A DNA stretch of 60,685 bases from a bacterium. GTDB taxonomy: Bacteria > Bacillota > Bacilli > Lactobacillales > Streptococcaceae. Location: assembly GCA_905221505.1 (NCBI GenBank), contig CAJNDL010000009.1:1-60685 (forward strand), written 5' to 3'. Below, in pieces: positions 20,023-29,690 of this stretch (position 1 is the stretch's first letter; every line of letters begins with the position of its first letter). The notes under the pieces were generated by a model, which saw only the letters and a program-made list of their open reading frames with translations, ran no database searches and was not told where the DNA came from. Made by a program: the position numbers and the translations under genes.

Positions 20023-20129
20023 TATAGTGGATTGAAATAAGATATGAACAGAGAGTTTGGGAAAGTCAAATTAATTTCTAGAAATGTTTTAGAATCCGTA
20101 ACGTACTATTTTAGATTCAATCTGCTATA
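20023..20129. repeat. RUP-like element, 107 bp
   Basis: Bounded by TATAGTGGATTGAA and TTCAATCTGCTATA, imperfect inverted ends starting and ending in TA. The length of 107 bp equals the published RUP size. RUP is considered a non-autonomous MITE moved by an IS630-type transposase; the internal sequence differs from the copy at 16.5 kb. Confidence 0.6.
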
Positions 20130-20198
20130 CTATTTTTTCACTTGTTTTAGGATGATATCAATCTGCGTTTTCATTGTTTTATAAGAGAGATGAGTTTT

Positions 20199-20302
20199 TA
20201 TACTCTTCTAAAATCTCTTTAAACCACGTTAGCTTCACCTTGCCGTACTCAAGTACAGCAGCGGCTAGCTTCCTAGTTTGCTCTTTGATTTTCATTGAGT
20301 AT
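20199..20302 (+). repeat. BOX element (A-C, no B)
   Basis: boxA (TATACTCTTCTAAAATCTC... to GCCGTACTCAAGTACAGC) is joined directly to boxC (GGCTAGCTTCCTAGTTTGC...GAGTATA). Confidence 0.85.
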
Positions 20303-20376
20303 AAGTAGATAGAAAAGTTATATACTATCTATTGAAAATATTATAAATCAGATACAAAGACAGGTGAAATCTTCTG

Positions 20377-20392
20377 TGTTATACTAGAGATA
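20377..20392 (+). promoter_or_regulatory. Extended -10 promoter abutting the mutY start (leaderless candidate)
   Basis: TGTTATACT (20377-20385) is preceded by AAGACA at 17 bases (20357) and followed after six bases by ATG. Transcription should start at the A of the ATG. Confidence 0.6.
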
Positions 20393-21567
20393 TGTTAGAT
20401 TTGAAAGAATACGGTATCGTCATGTGGCCGGAGGAGAAGATCATTTCTTTCCGTGAGAAACTTCTCGCTTGGTATGATGAAAATAAAAGAGATTTACCTT
20501 GGAGGAGAAGTAAAAATCCTTATCATATCTGGGTATCTGAAATCATGCTCCAGCAGACCAGAGTGGATACAGTTATTCCATATTATGAACGATTCTTGGA
20601 CTGGTTTCCAACAGTAGAAAGTTTGGCGAATGCTCCTGAAGAGCGTTTGCTGAAGGCTTGGGAAGGTTTGGGCTATTATTCTCGAGTACGCAATATGCAG
20701 GCTGCGGCCCAGCAGATTATGACGGATTTTGGTGGTCGATTTCCAAACACCTATGAAGGAATTTCTAGTCTGAAAGGGATTGGTCCTTACACAGCAGGAG
20801 CCATATCCAGTATTGCTTTTAACTTGCCCGAGCCAGCTGTAGATGGTAATGTCATGCGAGTTTTGGCACGTCTGTTTGAAGTTAACCACGATATTGGTAT
20901 TCCAAGTAATCGCAAAATTTTTCAGGCGATGATGGAAATCTTGATTGATCCAGAACGTCCGGGTGACTTTAATCAAGCTTTGATGGACTTGGGTTCAGAT
21001 ATTGAGGCTCCTGTAAATCCTAGGCCAGAAGAGAGTCCAGTGAAGGACTTTAGTGCGGCATATCAGCATGGAAGCATGGACCGTTATCCAATTAAGGCTC
21101 CAAAGAAAAAGCCAGTTCCCATTTATCTTAAAGCCTTAGTGGTAAAAAATAGTCAGGGACAATTTCTACTTGAAAAAAATGAAAGCGAAAAGTTGTTAGC
21201 AGGATTTTGGCATTTTCCCTTGATAGAAGTAGATGAGTTTTCGCAAGAAGAGCCGTTTGACCTCTTTCGTCAGGTTGCAGAAGAAAGTGTAAACTTTGGC
21301 CCCAGTCCAGAAGAGAGTTTCCAGCAGGACTATGACCTAGATGTTGATTGGCTTAATATTTGTTTTGAGACTGTCAAGCATGTTTTTAGCCATCGCAAAT
21401 GGCATGTTCAAATTGTAGCAGGTCAGGTGACTGATTTCCATGATTTTTCAGATAGGGAAGTTCGCTGGCTTTTACCAGAAGAGTTCAAGGATGTTCCACT
21501 TGCCAAACCCCAACAAAAAATCTGGCAGGCTTATGCAAAAGCCAACTTAGACAGTAGCAAAGACTAG
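20392..21567 (+). CDS. mutY: Adenine DNA glycosylase MutY, cluster-less type
   Basis: Removes A paired with 8-oxoG. HhH-GPD domain: [30 protein letters not shown], and catalytic Asp in [11 protein letters not shown]. The C-terminal NUDIX-like domain (residues about 240-385) recognises 8-oxoG. The segment that normally holds four cysteines for the 4Fe-4S cluster reads [20 protein letters not shown]: none remains. Cluster-less MutY homologues are known in lactobacilli, so it is probably functional. No ribosome site; leaderless mRNA likely. Confidence 0.93.
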   Translation: MLDLKEYGIVMWPEEKIISFREKLLAWYDENKRDLPWRRSKNPYHIWVSEIMLQQTRVDTVIPYYERFLDWFPTVESLANAPEERLLKAWEGLGYYSRVRNMQAAAQQIMTDFGGRFPNTYEGISSLKGIGPYTAGAISSIAFNLPEPAVDGNVMRVLARLFEVNHDIGIPSNRKIFQAMMEILIDPERPGDFNQALMDLGSDIEAPVNPRPEESPVKDFSAAYQHGSMDRYPIKAPKKKPVPIYLKALVVKNSQGQFLLEKNESEKLLAGFWHFPLIEVDEFSQEEPFDLFRQVAEESVNFGPSPEESFQQDYDLDVDWLNICFETVKHVFSHRKWHVQIVAGQVTDFHDFSDREVRWLLPEEFKDVPLAKPQQKIWQAYAKANLDSSKD

Positions 21568-21622
21568 CTATCGTGTCTTCTTGCTATTTTTTTGGTATAA
21601 TAGTAGAGAAAAAGGTGAACAT

Positions 21623-22330
21623 ATGAAAAAAATATTAATTGTAGATGATGAAAAACCAATCTCAGATATTATCAAGTTTAATATGACCAAGGAAGGGTAC
21701 GAGGTTGTAACTGCTTTTAACGGTCGTGAAGCGCTAGAACAATTTGAAGCAGAGCAGCCAGATATTATTATTCTGGATTTGATGCTTCCAGAAATTGATG
21801 GTTTAGAAGTTGCTAAGACTATTCGCAAGACAAGTAGTGTGCCAATTATCATGCTTTCAGCTAAAGACAGCGAATTTGATAAGGTTATCGGTTTAGAGCT
21901 TGGGGCGGATGACTATGTGACAAAACCCTTCTCAAATCGTGAGTTGCAGGCACGTGTCAAAGCCCTTCTTCGTCGTACAGATTTGACTTCTGTAGATAAT
22001 CAAGAGTCTGATGAAAAGAAAACTCAGCCCTTGCAAATTGGGGACTTGGAGATTGTGCCAGATGCTTATGTAGCTAAGAAATACGGTGAAGAACTAGACT
22101 TAACTCACCGTGAATTTGAGCTTTTGTATCACTTAGCCTCTCATATTGGTCAAGTGATTACGCGTGAACACTTGCTTGAAACTGTCTGGGGTTATGATTA
22201 TTTCGGAGATGTTCGAACAGTTGATGTAACTATCAGACGTTTGCGTGAGAAGATTGAAGACACACCAAGTCGTCCAGAGTATATCCTGACACGTCGCGGT
22301 GTTGGTTATTATATGAGAAATAATGATTAA
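21623..22330 (+). CDS. walR: Essential response regulator WalR (VicR)
   Basis: Controls cell-wall hydrolases and surface proteins. Receiver domain with phospho-acceptor Asp in [13 protein letters not shown] and Lys in [10 protein letters not shown]; OmpR-type winged helix at the C-terminus (RRGVGYYMR end). The frame is open for 14 codons upstream, but AAAAAGGTG sits before the internal ATG I chose. -10 GGTATAAT lies in the mutY tail. Overlaps walK by 8 bases. Confidence 0.95.
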   Translation: MKKILIVDDEKPISDIIKFNMTKEGYEVVTAFNGREALEQFEAEQPDIIILDLMLPEIDGLEVAKTIRKTSSVPIIMLSAKDSEFDKVIGLELGADDYVTKPFSNRELQARVKALLRRTDLTSVDNQESDEKKTQPLQIGDLEIVPDAYVAKKYGEELDLTHREFELLYHLASHIGQVITREHLLETVWGYDYFGDVRTVDVTIRRLREKIEDTPSRPEYILTRRGVGYYMRNND

Positions 22331-23672
22331 ACTAATTAAAGACACAGTTTTAACCAGTGATTTTATCTTTATCCTCATTTTACTTGGCTTTATTTTAGTC
22401 GTGACCTTGCTTTTACTAGAAAATCGTCGGGATAATATCCGGTTGAAGCAAATCAATCAAAAGGTAAAAGACCTGATTGCAGGAGATTATTCTCAGGTAT
22501 TGGATATGCAGGGAAGCTCTGAAATCACCAATATTACTAATAATCTCAATGATTTATCAGAAGTAATTCGGTTGACTCAAGAAAATCTGGAGCAAGAGAG
22601 TAAACGATTAAACAGTATCCTCTCTTACATGACGGATGGAGTCCTTGCGACCAATCGTCGTGGGAAGATTACCATGATTAATGACATGGCTAAGAAACAG
22701 TTAGGTGTTCAGAAAGAAGATGTTCTTAACAAAAGTATTCTAGAATTGCTTAAGATTGAAGATGAGTATGAACTTCGTGATTTGATCACCCAAATTCCTG
22801 AGCTCATCATTGATTCCCAGGATGCTAATGGTGAGTATCTGAGCCTTCGTGTTCGCTTTGCTTTGATTCGTCGAGAGTCTGGCTTTATTTCGGGTCTGGT
22901 TGCTGTTTTACACGATACAACGGAGCAAGAGAAGGAAGAGCGCGAACGGAGACTCTTTGTTTCCAACGTTAGTCATGAGTTACGGACGCCTCTGACTAGT
23001 GTAAAATCCTATCTTGAAGCTTTGGATGAGGGAGCCTTGTGTGAAACTGTAGCACCAGACTTTATTAAGGTATCACTAGACGAGACCAATCGTATGATGC
23101 GCATGGTAACTGACCTCCTTCATCTCTCTCGGATTGACAATGCGACCAGTCATCTGGATGTAGAACTGATTAACTTCACTGCCTTTATTACTTTTATCCT
23201 CAACCGTTTTGATCAGATAAGAGGGCAGGATGAAGAGAAGAAATACGAATTGGTGAGAGATTACCCGATTACCTCTGTCTGGATTGAAATTGATACAGAT
23301 AAGATGACACAGGTCATTGATAATATTCTCAACAATGCTATTAAGTATTCGCCAGATGGTGGGAAAATCACAGTGACCATGAAGACGACTGATGATCAGA
23401 TGATTTTATCTATCTCAGACCAAGGTTTGGGTATTCCTAAGCAGGATTTACCTCGTATCTTTGACCGTTTCTATCGCGTTGACCGTGCTAGAAGTCGTGC
23501 CCAAGGTGGTACGGGTCTGGGGCTAGCTATTGCCAAAGAAATTATTAAACAACACAAGGGCTTTATTTGGGCCAAGAGTGAATACGGTAAGGGATCAACC
23601 TTCACCATTGTGCTCCCTTATGATAAGGATGCAGTGAAAGAAGAAGTATGGGAGGATGAAGTAGAGGACTAG
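22323..23672 (+). CDS. walK: Sensor histidine kinase WalK (VicK)
   Basis: Partner of WalR. One transmembrane segment (residues about 11-30), HAMP-like linker, PAS domain (about 95-205), HisKA with [15 protein letters not shown], then HATPase with [14 protein letters not shown] and [13 protein letters not shown]. The lack of an extracellular loop is characteristic of streptococcal WalK. 449 aa. Translationally coupled to walR. Confidence 0.95.
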   Translation: MIKLIKDTVLTSDFIFILILLGFILVVTLLLLENRRDNIRLKQINQKVKDLIAGDYSQVLDMQGSSEITNITNNLNDLSEVIRLTQENLEQESKRLNSILSYMTDGVLATNRRGKITMINDMAKKQLGVQKEDVLNKSILELLKIEDEYELRDLITQIPELIIDSQDANGEYLSLRVRFALIRRESGFISGLVAVLHDTTEQEKEERERRLFVSNVSHELRTPLTSVKSYLEALDEGALCETVAPDFIKVSLDETNRMMRMVTDLLHLSRIDNATSHLDVELINFTAFITFILNRFDQIRGQDEEKKYELVRDYPITSVWIEIDTDKMTQVIDNILNNAIKYSPDGGKITVTMKTTDDQMILSISDQGLGIPKQDLPRIFDRFYRVDRARSRAQGGTGLGLAIAKEIIKQHKGFIWAKSEYGKGSTFTIVLPYDKDAVKEEVWEDEVED

Positions 23673-23673
23673 A

Positions 23674-24483
23674 ATGAGTGAAACAGGCTTTAAATACAGT
23701 ATTTTAGCGTCGGGTTCCAGTGGAAATTCTTTTTATCTGGAAACCCCAAAAAAGAAGCTTTTAGTGGATGCAGGCTTGTCTGGTAAAAAGATTACTAGCC
23801 TACTTGCTGAAATTAATCGCAAACCAGAAGACCTGGATGCCATCTTGATTACCCATGAGCATTCAGACCATATCCATGGAGTGGGTGTCTTGGCTCGCAA
23901 ATATGGTATGGATCTTTATGCCAATGAAAAAACTTGGCAGGCTATGGAAAATAGTAAGTATCTTGGCAAGGTGGATTCTTCGCAGAAGCACATCTTTGAG
24001 ATGGGCAAAACCAAAACTTTTGGAGATATCGACATCGAGAGTTTTGGTGTAAGCCATGATGCGGTCGCACCGCAGTTCTATCGTTTTATGAAAGATGATA
24101 AAAGTTTTGTCCTTTTGACAGATACAGGTTATGTCAGTGACCGTATGGCAGGGATTGTCGAAAATGCGGATGGCTATCTTATCGAGTCCAACCACGATGT
24201 AGAGATTTTGCGAGCAGGTTCTTACGCTTGGCGACTCAAACAACGAATCCTATCGGATCTCGGTCACCTTTCTAACGAAGATGGTGCTGAAGCGATGATT
24301 CGAACGCTAGGAAATCGCACTAAGAAAATCTATCTTGGTCACTTGTCTAAGGAAAACAATATCAAGGAGCTAGCTCACATGACCATGGTCAACCAGCTAG
24401 CGCAAGCTGATCTGGGAGTCGGAGTAGACTTTAAAGTTTATGATACCTCACCAGATACCGCAACACCATTGACAGATATATAA
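23674..24483 (+). CDS. walJ: WalJ / YycJ metallo-beta-lactamase-fold exonuclease
   Basis: Metallo-hydrolase encoded with WalRK; a related YycJ protein is a 5'-3' exonuclease linked to mismatch repair. Zn ligands are in THEHSDHIHG, and DTGY and GHLSNEDG follow. 269 aa, starts one base after the walK stop. Third gene of the wal operon. Confidence 0.92.
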   Translation: MSETGFKYSILASGSSGNSFYLETPKKKLLVDAGLSGKKITSLLAEINRKPEDLDAILITHEHSDHIHGVGVLARKYGMDLYANEKTWQAMENSKYLGKVDSSQKHIFEMGKTKTFGDIDIESFGVSHDAVAPQFYRFMKDDKSFVLLTDTGYVSDRMAGIVENADGYLIESNHDVEILRAGSYAWRLKQRILSDLGHLSNEDGAEAMIRTLGNRTKKIYLGHLSKENNIKELAHMTMVNQLAQADLGVGVDFKVYDTSPDTATPLTDI

Positions 24484-24490
24484 AAAAGAA

Positions 24491-25030
24491 GGCTCTTTGT
24501 CAACTGTAGTGGGGTGAAGAAAAGCTAAGATCTAGAAAGGACAAATTTCGTCCTTTCTTTTTTGATATTGCGAATCGTGGAAATCTGTTTTTTGAAGTTT
24601 TCAAAGTTCCTAAAATCAAAGGTATTGTATTGGATAAGATTATAATTCTCTCCTAATTTTACGTTGGAATAAGATAATTGAAGGGCGGTGATGCTTTCTT
24701 TAGAAAGATTCTAAAAAAGCCTGAAAGCGAGGATAAGCTAGCTTTAGATTCTTCTCAATGAGTACGCAAAACCTTACTTTAGAAGTAAAAATGTAAGAGA
24801 TTATAGTGGTGCTTTAATTCTTCTTAGCAACTCAAGAGTGTCTCTATAATCTCTTTAGTAGTTAAGCGCATACAAAAAGTAGGCGATACAATAGTTTACT
24901 GCTATGCTGTTAGTAGGGGTTGATGACCATGTACTCATGAAATCTTTGATTAAATTGCTTCATGGTTTGGAATGACTTACAACTCGCCTTAAGTATTGAA
25001 GTAGAACAGTCTGGTGGACTGTTCTAGCCG
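24491..25030 (-). pseudogene. Decayed ISL3-family (IS1167-like) insertion sequence end
   Basis: Starts with the terminal sequence GGCTCTTTGTCAACTGTAGT typical of streptococcal ISL3 elements. The following ~500 bases resemble the C-terminal part of an ISL3 transposase on the minus strand, with many frameshifts and deletions. No open frame survives. From about 25030 to the ybaB terminator nothing is recognised. Family match is from memory. Confidence 0.65.
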
Positions 25031-25210
25031 GAATTTAGGAATATAATAATAAATGGTAAAAAAGATTAAGAATGATTTTAGCGTTTAGGACTTAGTATGG
25101 GAAAAAATTTTTCAATATCAAGCAGTTGTGATAAAATGTAATTGTTCCATAGGATTCTTTCTAATGATTGTTTGATCGCTTTTCATTATAGATTTTATGG
25201 GACTTTTTCT

Positions 25211-25272
25211 ACATCAAAAAAGCTCCATAATATCTATAAGGGATTTACCCACTATAAATATTATAGAGCCTT
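25211..25272 (-). terminator. Terminator of ybaB
   Basis: Minus strand: GCTCTATAATATTTATA pairs with TATAGATATTATGGAGC around a short loop, followed by TTTTTTG. The stem is long and A/T-rich and would act in both directions. Confidence 0.75.
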
Positions 25273-25274
25273 TT

Positions 25275-25574
25275 TTAGAATGGCAATTTTCCAGCGAAAG
25301 CACCTAATTTTTTCTTAGTCGTTTCATCGATTTGTTCAAGAGCAGAGTTGATAGCCTGAACAGTCATATCTGAAAGAGTTTCAAGGTCTTCTGGGTCAAC
25401 GACAGCTGGATTGAAGTCAATGCTGACAACTTTTTTGTCACCAGTTAGGGTCGCTTGAACAAGGTCTTGAGCAGATTTGCCAACAAATTGCATAGCAGCA
25501 AGTTCAGCTTGGCTTTGTTCCATTTGTTTTTGAAGTTTCTGTGCTTGACGCATCATGTTTTGCATGTTCATCAT
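25275..25574 (-). CDS. YbaB/EbfC family nucleoid-associated protein
   Basis: Small DNA-binding dimer (99 aa). Met/Gln-rich N-terminal helix ([14 protein letters not shown]) and core [25 protein letters not shown] are diagnostic. In many bacteria it lies beside dnaX-recR; here it is alone. Confidence 0.9.
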
Positions 25575-25765
25575 GGTGATTTACAGTTTCCTTTTATCTT
25601 ATTTTCTTTCCTATTTTATCAATTTTGAGGTTAAAAGTCTAATCTTTTTCTGAGTGAATCTAAGAATTGTGCTTAGCAGCAGACAATAAAAGTATATAAA
25701 AAACAAAGGATATCATCTTTAAAATTAAATAATGATTGTCCTTTGTTTATTTTTGTTTTAGTTCA

Positions 25766-26998
25766 TTATATCCACTCACCGTTGGCATTGACACGATAGC
25801 CATCAGGAGTAGTTGTATTAATCGCGAGCGCGCCTGAGCTGTATGCATAATACCATTTACCAGATACTTTCATCCAACCAGTTTTCATAGCGCCTGAGTC
25901 TTGAAGGTAGTACCAGTTACCGCTATCTTTTAGCCAGCCAGTCTTCATTGCACCAGAACTATCAAGATAGTACCAAGAACTACCATCTTTCAACCAGCCT
26001 GTTTGCATCCAACCAGAGTTATCAAAACGATACCAAACACCATTGATTTGTTCCCAACCGTTGGTTGTATATGAACCGTCAGCATGTTTATACCACCAGC
26101 GAGAGCCAGATTGACGCCAAAAACCTATATTTTTACCGACTTCTTGCATTTGGTTAAAGAAATCATGGGAATTATTTCCTTCGTCTCTTGTAGCTTCATT
26201 TATGTTTTTATGAGTTCCGATAGCCTTCAAGTCTTTGTCAAAAAGATTCGCTTTGGTCGCAAATGTTTGAGTCTGAGAAGAGTTTACTTCTGTGTATTGA
26301 ATGGCTTTTCCATAACCACCAGCTAATTCTTCAGAGCCACCAGATGATGTTCCAAAACTTTGAGCAATGGTAATCCATCCATTTTGAGTGACAGGATTAT
26401 CAAAGGCTGCAAGCCCCATATAGGTCAGTTTTGGATCAATTAAGGATTTATAGTGTCCAGTTTGACCTGTAACACTGACACCACTACGAGATTTAACATA
26501 ATCTGCTTTTTCCTCATACCATTGATCAATAGCCGTCATAAATCCGTCATAGTTCCAAGCTAAGTTTTCGGCTAGTGAGAAATTCCCTGAAGGCCAGGCA
26601 CTCCAAATATTTTTATTAGATAAACGTTTATGATGCCTAGTTACAGACGCTTCTGCTGCACGAGAAAAGGCTGTTTTCTCTAGGGCAGTTGACCATTTGA
26701 TGGGAACATAGCTAGTAACTAGACCTTCATCTGCTGCCTCTTTTCTGATAGAATTTATACGGTCTAAAATAGCTTGTTTATCTGGCGTTAAGAAAGTCCC
26801 TTCAATCCCAACTAAGCTAGTACCAGTAGAAGTACTAGTGACTTCAGAGTTTAAGATATGGTAGGATTGACCATTGACTTCTTGAGTGGAAACCAGTCTA
26901 TCATTAGCAACTACCGATTGTGATGTAAGACTTCCAGCACCTAGCAAGGAAAGTGCTAAAATTGTAGCAAGTGTGAACTTTTTAGCTTTTGGGTTCAT
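25766..26998 (-). CDS. Secreted CAP-domain protein with choline-binding repeats
   Basis: Signal peptide (about residues 1-32, ending VVAN). A CAP/SCP-like domain spans about 70-215 (ALEKTAFSRAAEASVTRH, GNFSLAENLAWN, GHYKSLIDPKLTYMGLA). After a linker come about five choline-binding repeats from residue 300 (GWEQINGVWYRFDNSGWM, GWLKDGSSWYYLDSSGAM and similar). It should attach to choline on teichoic acids. Role of bacterial CAP domains is unclear. Divergent from a choline-binding amidase, suggesting a cell-wall locus. Confidence 0.88.
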   Translation of the reverse strand: MNPKAKKFTLATILALSLLGAGSLTSQSVVANDRLVSTQEVNGQSYHILNSEVTSTSTGTSLVGIEGTFLTPDKQAILDRINSIRKEAADEGLVTSYVPIKWSTALEKTAFSRAAEASVTRHHKRLSNKNIWSAWPSGNFSLAENLAWNYDGFMTAIDQWYEEKADYVKSRSGVSVTGQTGHYKSLIDPKLTYMGLAAFDNPVTQNGWITIAQSFGTSSGGSEELAGGYGKAIQYTEVNSSQTQTFATKANLFDKDLKAIGTHKNINEATRDEGNNSHDFFNQMQEVGKNIGFWRQSGSRWWYKHADGSYTTNGWEQINGVWYRFDNSGWMQTGWLKDGSSWYYLDSSGAMKTGWLKDSGNWYYLQDSGAMKTGWMKVSGKWYYAYSSGALAINTTTPDGYRVNANGEWI

Positions 26999-27125
26999 TT
27001 TGTGTCCTCCTATTTTTTATTATAACATCTCCCTTACACATAGTAAATCCAAATATAAACTAGAAACCAGATACACAGATTTTACTTTTTTCGTGACATA
27101 AAAAATAATATATAGTAGCAGTTTT

Positions 27126-27154
27126 TGTCATATTTGATTGCATTTAGTGTATAA
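27126..27154 (+). promoter_or_regulatory. Promoter of the choline-binding amidase
   Basis: TATAAT at about 27149-27154 with a weak TTGTCA upstream. A hairpin AACTCCTTcatcAAGGAAGTT (27179-27199) lies in the leader; read on the minus strand it is followed by T6, so it may block antisense transcription toward the CAP gene. Confidence 0.4.
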
Positions 27155-27248
27155 TATAAAGAGAAAGTTATAATAAAAAACTCCTTCATCAAGGAAGTTA
27201 AAGAACTTAATAACACAGGGATTCCATTCCCCTAGAAAGGTTAAATAA

Positions 27249-28646
27249 ATGAAATCATATAAGAAACTTACGATTCTTGCTCTGGCTCTTCTTGGATTGA
27301 CTAGCCAAACAGTTCTAGCTAATGATGCTAGTCATTCTACGAATAACTCTATCGGTAGTTCAACTACTAGCTCTGCAAATGCTTCTCAAGCAACTACAGA
27401 AATCCATCCAACGAGCCCTAGTTCGAGTGAGCAGGAGACAAAGCCAACTCTTCCTACTGAGTCTAAGCTACAAACTGGTTGGGTAAAAGAAGATGGGAAG
27501 TGGACTTATTATAGTCAAACGGGTGTCAAATTTACAGATACTCTTTATGAGGGCTACCTATTTGATAAGAATGGTTACTTACTTGAAAATAGCTGGTATC
27601 AGATGGCTAACAAGTGGTACTACGTCAATGGCTCAGGAAAATATCTGTCCAGCCAATGGAGTCAAATCAATGGTAAATGGTATGCATTTGATCAAAATGG
27701 TGCCATGATGGCTAATACTTGGAAGGGAAATTATTACCTGAAATCCAGTGGGGCTATGGCAGATAAAGAATGGGTGTACGATCCTAACTACTCTAGCTGG
27801 TTTTATCTCAAGTCAGGCGGACGCTATGCTGAACAGCAATGGATTGGCTCTTACTATCTAAAATCTGGTGGCTACATGGCTCACAAAGAGTGGATTTATG
27901 ATCAGGATTACAAAGCTTGGTATTATCTTAAAGAAGATGGCGTTTATGTAACTGGAACTTATACTATTAATGGAAGCAGCCATTTTTTCAAAGATAATGG
28001 TAAATGGGTTCAAGAACTTCCAAAAGGATTTGAAAAGGGGCACTATAGTAAAACTATCTTCCTAGATCCTGGGCATGGTGGACGTGATTCGGGTGCTTAC
28101 TATTATGGAATAGCTGAAAAAGATTTGAACTTACAGGTCTCTCGTAAATTACGGAAACGTTTAGAGGAACTGGGCTATACAGTTCTAACATCACGTGATA
28201 GTGATGTGGACGTTGACTTTGTGACAGAGCGTTCTCGTATGGTAAATAAGACGAATGCAGACTTCTTTATTAGTATTCATTTTAACGCTACTGGGAATGA
28301 CACAACGCTGAATCTGGGAATACAGACTTATTCTTATAAGGAAGAGGCTGGTTACCCGAGCAAGATTAACCAGTACTGGCACAATAATCCAGACCGTATG
28401 AGTGAAAGTAATCGTTTGGCCGCAGATCTTCATTCATCTCTCTTGGCCGAGACAGGAGCTAGAGATGCTGGACTTTTGCAAGCCACCTTCGCTGTTCTTC
28501 GTGAGACTGCGAAACCTGCTGTGTTACTAGAGTTGGGTTATATGGATAATCCAGAAGAAAACCAACGAATCCGTAGTGAACAATACCAAGATAAGTTAGT
28601 TGAAGGTATTATTAAAGGAATTCAAAAATATTACGCTGGAAATTAA
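27249..28646 (+). CDS. Choline-binding N-acetylmuramoyl-L-alanine amidase (Amidase_3)
   Basis: Cell-wall hydrolase cleaving the lactyl-peptide bond. Signal peptide (1-25, ending VLAN), Ser/Thr-rich linker, about seven choline-binding repeats (residues 75-255), then a C-terminal Amidase_3 domain. Zn ligands and catalytic Glu are visible in FLDPGHGGRDSG, IAEKDLNL, FISIHFNA and LLELGYMDNPEE. The order (binding repeats first, catalysis last) and catalytic family differ from pneumococcal LytA (Amidase_2 first). RBS AGAAAGG. Confidence 0.9.
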   Translation: MKSYKKLTILALALLGLTSQTVLANDASHSTNNSIGSSTTSSANASQATTEIHPTSPSSSEQETKPTLPTESKLQTGWVKEDGKWTYYSQTGVKFTDTLYEGYLFDKNGYLLENSWYQMANKWYYVNGSGKYLSSQWSQINGKWYAFDQNGAMMANTWKGNYYLKSSGAMADKEWVYDPNYSSWFYLKSGGRYAEQQWIGSYYLKSGGYMAHKEWIYDQDYKAWYYLKEDGVYVTGTYTINGSSHFFKDNGKWVQELPKGFEKGHYSKTIFLDPGHGGRDSGAYYYGIAEKDLNLQVSRKLRKRLEELGYTVLTSRDSDVDVDFVTERSRMVNKTNADFFISIHFNATGNDTTLNLGIQTYSYKEEAGYPSKINQYWHNNPDRMSESNRLAADLHSSLLAETGARDAGLLQATFAVLRETAKPAVLLELGYMDNPEENQRIRSEQYQDKLVEGIIKGIQKYYAGN

Positions 28647-28657
28647 AAAACTACATC

Positions 28658-28695
28658 AAACTAAGCTTTGGAGATTGTCCTATGCTTAGTTTTTT
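28658..28695 (+). terminator. Terminator of the amidase gene
   Basis: AAACTAAGC pairs with GCTTAGTTT, followed by a T-run. Confidence 0.8.
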
Positions 28696-28755
28696 ATTGG
28701 TAAGGTTGTTCATAACATTAAATTGTCTGAAAATTTATTGAAAAATGAGTGAAAA

Positions 28756-28796
28756 TATGGTATAATGATACGTAAAATTAATTCAGGTATCCTGAA
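28756..28796 (+). promoter_or_regulatory. Promoter and palindromic operator of the iron operon
   Basis: -10 TATAAT (28761-28766, with GG before it) is followed by the perfect dyad TTCAGG-TAT-CCTGAA (28782-28796) between the promoter and RBS. The location suits a metal-responsive repressor; which one is unknown. Confidence 0.55.
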
Positions 28797-28812
28797 CCAA
28801 TAGGAGTATACA

Positions 28813-29685
28813 ATGAAAAAACTAGGTTTTGTCCTTTTATCTTCAGCCTTGCTATTGACAGCTTGTGCAGTCCGTTTTGAAAAATCAACAGAGACAAATA
28901 ACTCTTCTAAGGTGACAGCCTTGTCCGAAGACAAGCAAAAAATGCTTGATAAGGCTACTGCTGACTATAAGACTTTTGTGCAAGAGCAAATCGATAAACT
29001 GTTGACAGATACGGAAGGCTTTGTCAAACTGTTGAAAGAAGGCAAATTAGAAGAGGCGAAGAAGGTCTATCCACTGATTCGTATGTCTTATGAGCGTTCA
29101 GAACCGATTGCCGAGAGTTTTGGTGAGTCAGATGTTAAGATTGACTTCCGTTTAGCAGACTATATGGACGAAAACAAGACAGAAGAAGGTTGGTCAGGTT
29201 TCCACCGTATCGAGCGTATCCTTTGGGAAGACAATACAACTAAAGGAACTGAAAGCTATGGCGATCAGTTGGTCAATGATATCAAAGAATTGAAAGCCAA
29301 GATTGCAACTGTAGATGTGGACTACAAGGTTATGTTGACTGGGGCAGTGGACTTGCTTAACGAAGTAGCGACAAGCAAGATTACAGGTGAAGAAGAAATT
29401 TACTCACATACAGACTTGTATGACTTCCGTGCCAATATCGAGGGAGCTGAGAAGATTTTCCAACTCTTTAAACCTTTGCTTGAAAAATCAGACGCTAACC
29501 TAGTTAAAGAATTGGAAGCAGATTTCAAGTCTGTTAATAGTTTGCTGGACAAACACATGACAGACAAGGAACACTACAAACTCTATACAGATTTGACAAA
29601 AGAAGATACCAAAGAATTGTCAGAAGCCGTGACAAAACTTGGTGAACCTCTATCACAAATGGGTAAATTTCTTAGTGGAGAATAA
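28813..29685 (+). CDS. efeM: EfeM/EfeO-type iron-uptake lipoprotein (imelysin M75)
   Basis: Extracellular iron-binding component. Lipobox LLTAC at about residues 14-18. The M75 imelysin-like helical domain has the HxxE metal motif in GFHRIERILW. No cupredoxin domain, so the short EfeM form. First gene of efeM-efeB-efeU-tatC-tatA; the arrangement matches the staphylococcal fepABC-tatAC cluster. 290 aa. Confidence 0.9.
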   Translation: MKKLGFVLLSSALLLTACAVRFEKSTETNNSSKVTALSEDKQKMLDKATADYKTFVQEQIDKLLTDTEGFVKLLKEGKLEEAKKVYPLIRMSYERSEPIAESFGESDVKIDFRLADYMDENKTEEGWSGFHRIERILWEDNTTKGTESYGDQLVNDIKELKAKIATVDVDYKVMLTGAVDLLNEVATSKITGEEEIYSHTDLYDFRANIEGAEKIFQLFKPLLEKSDANLVKELEADFKSVNSLLDKHMTDKEHYKLYTDLTKEDTKELSEAVTKLGEPLSQMGKFLSGE

Positions 29686-29690
29686 GAGTC

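Noticed and set aside
22323..23672. Fusion or truncation of WalK because it lacks an extracellular sensor domain
   Set aside because: A single membrane segment without an outer loop is normal for streptococcal WalK.
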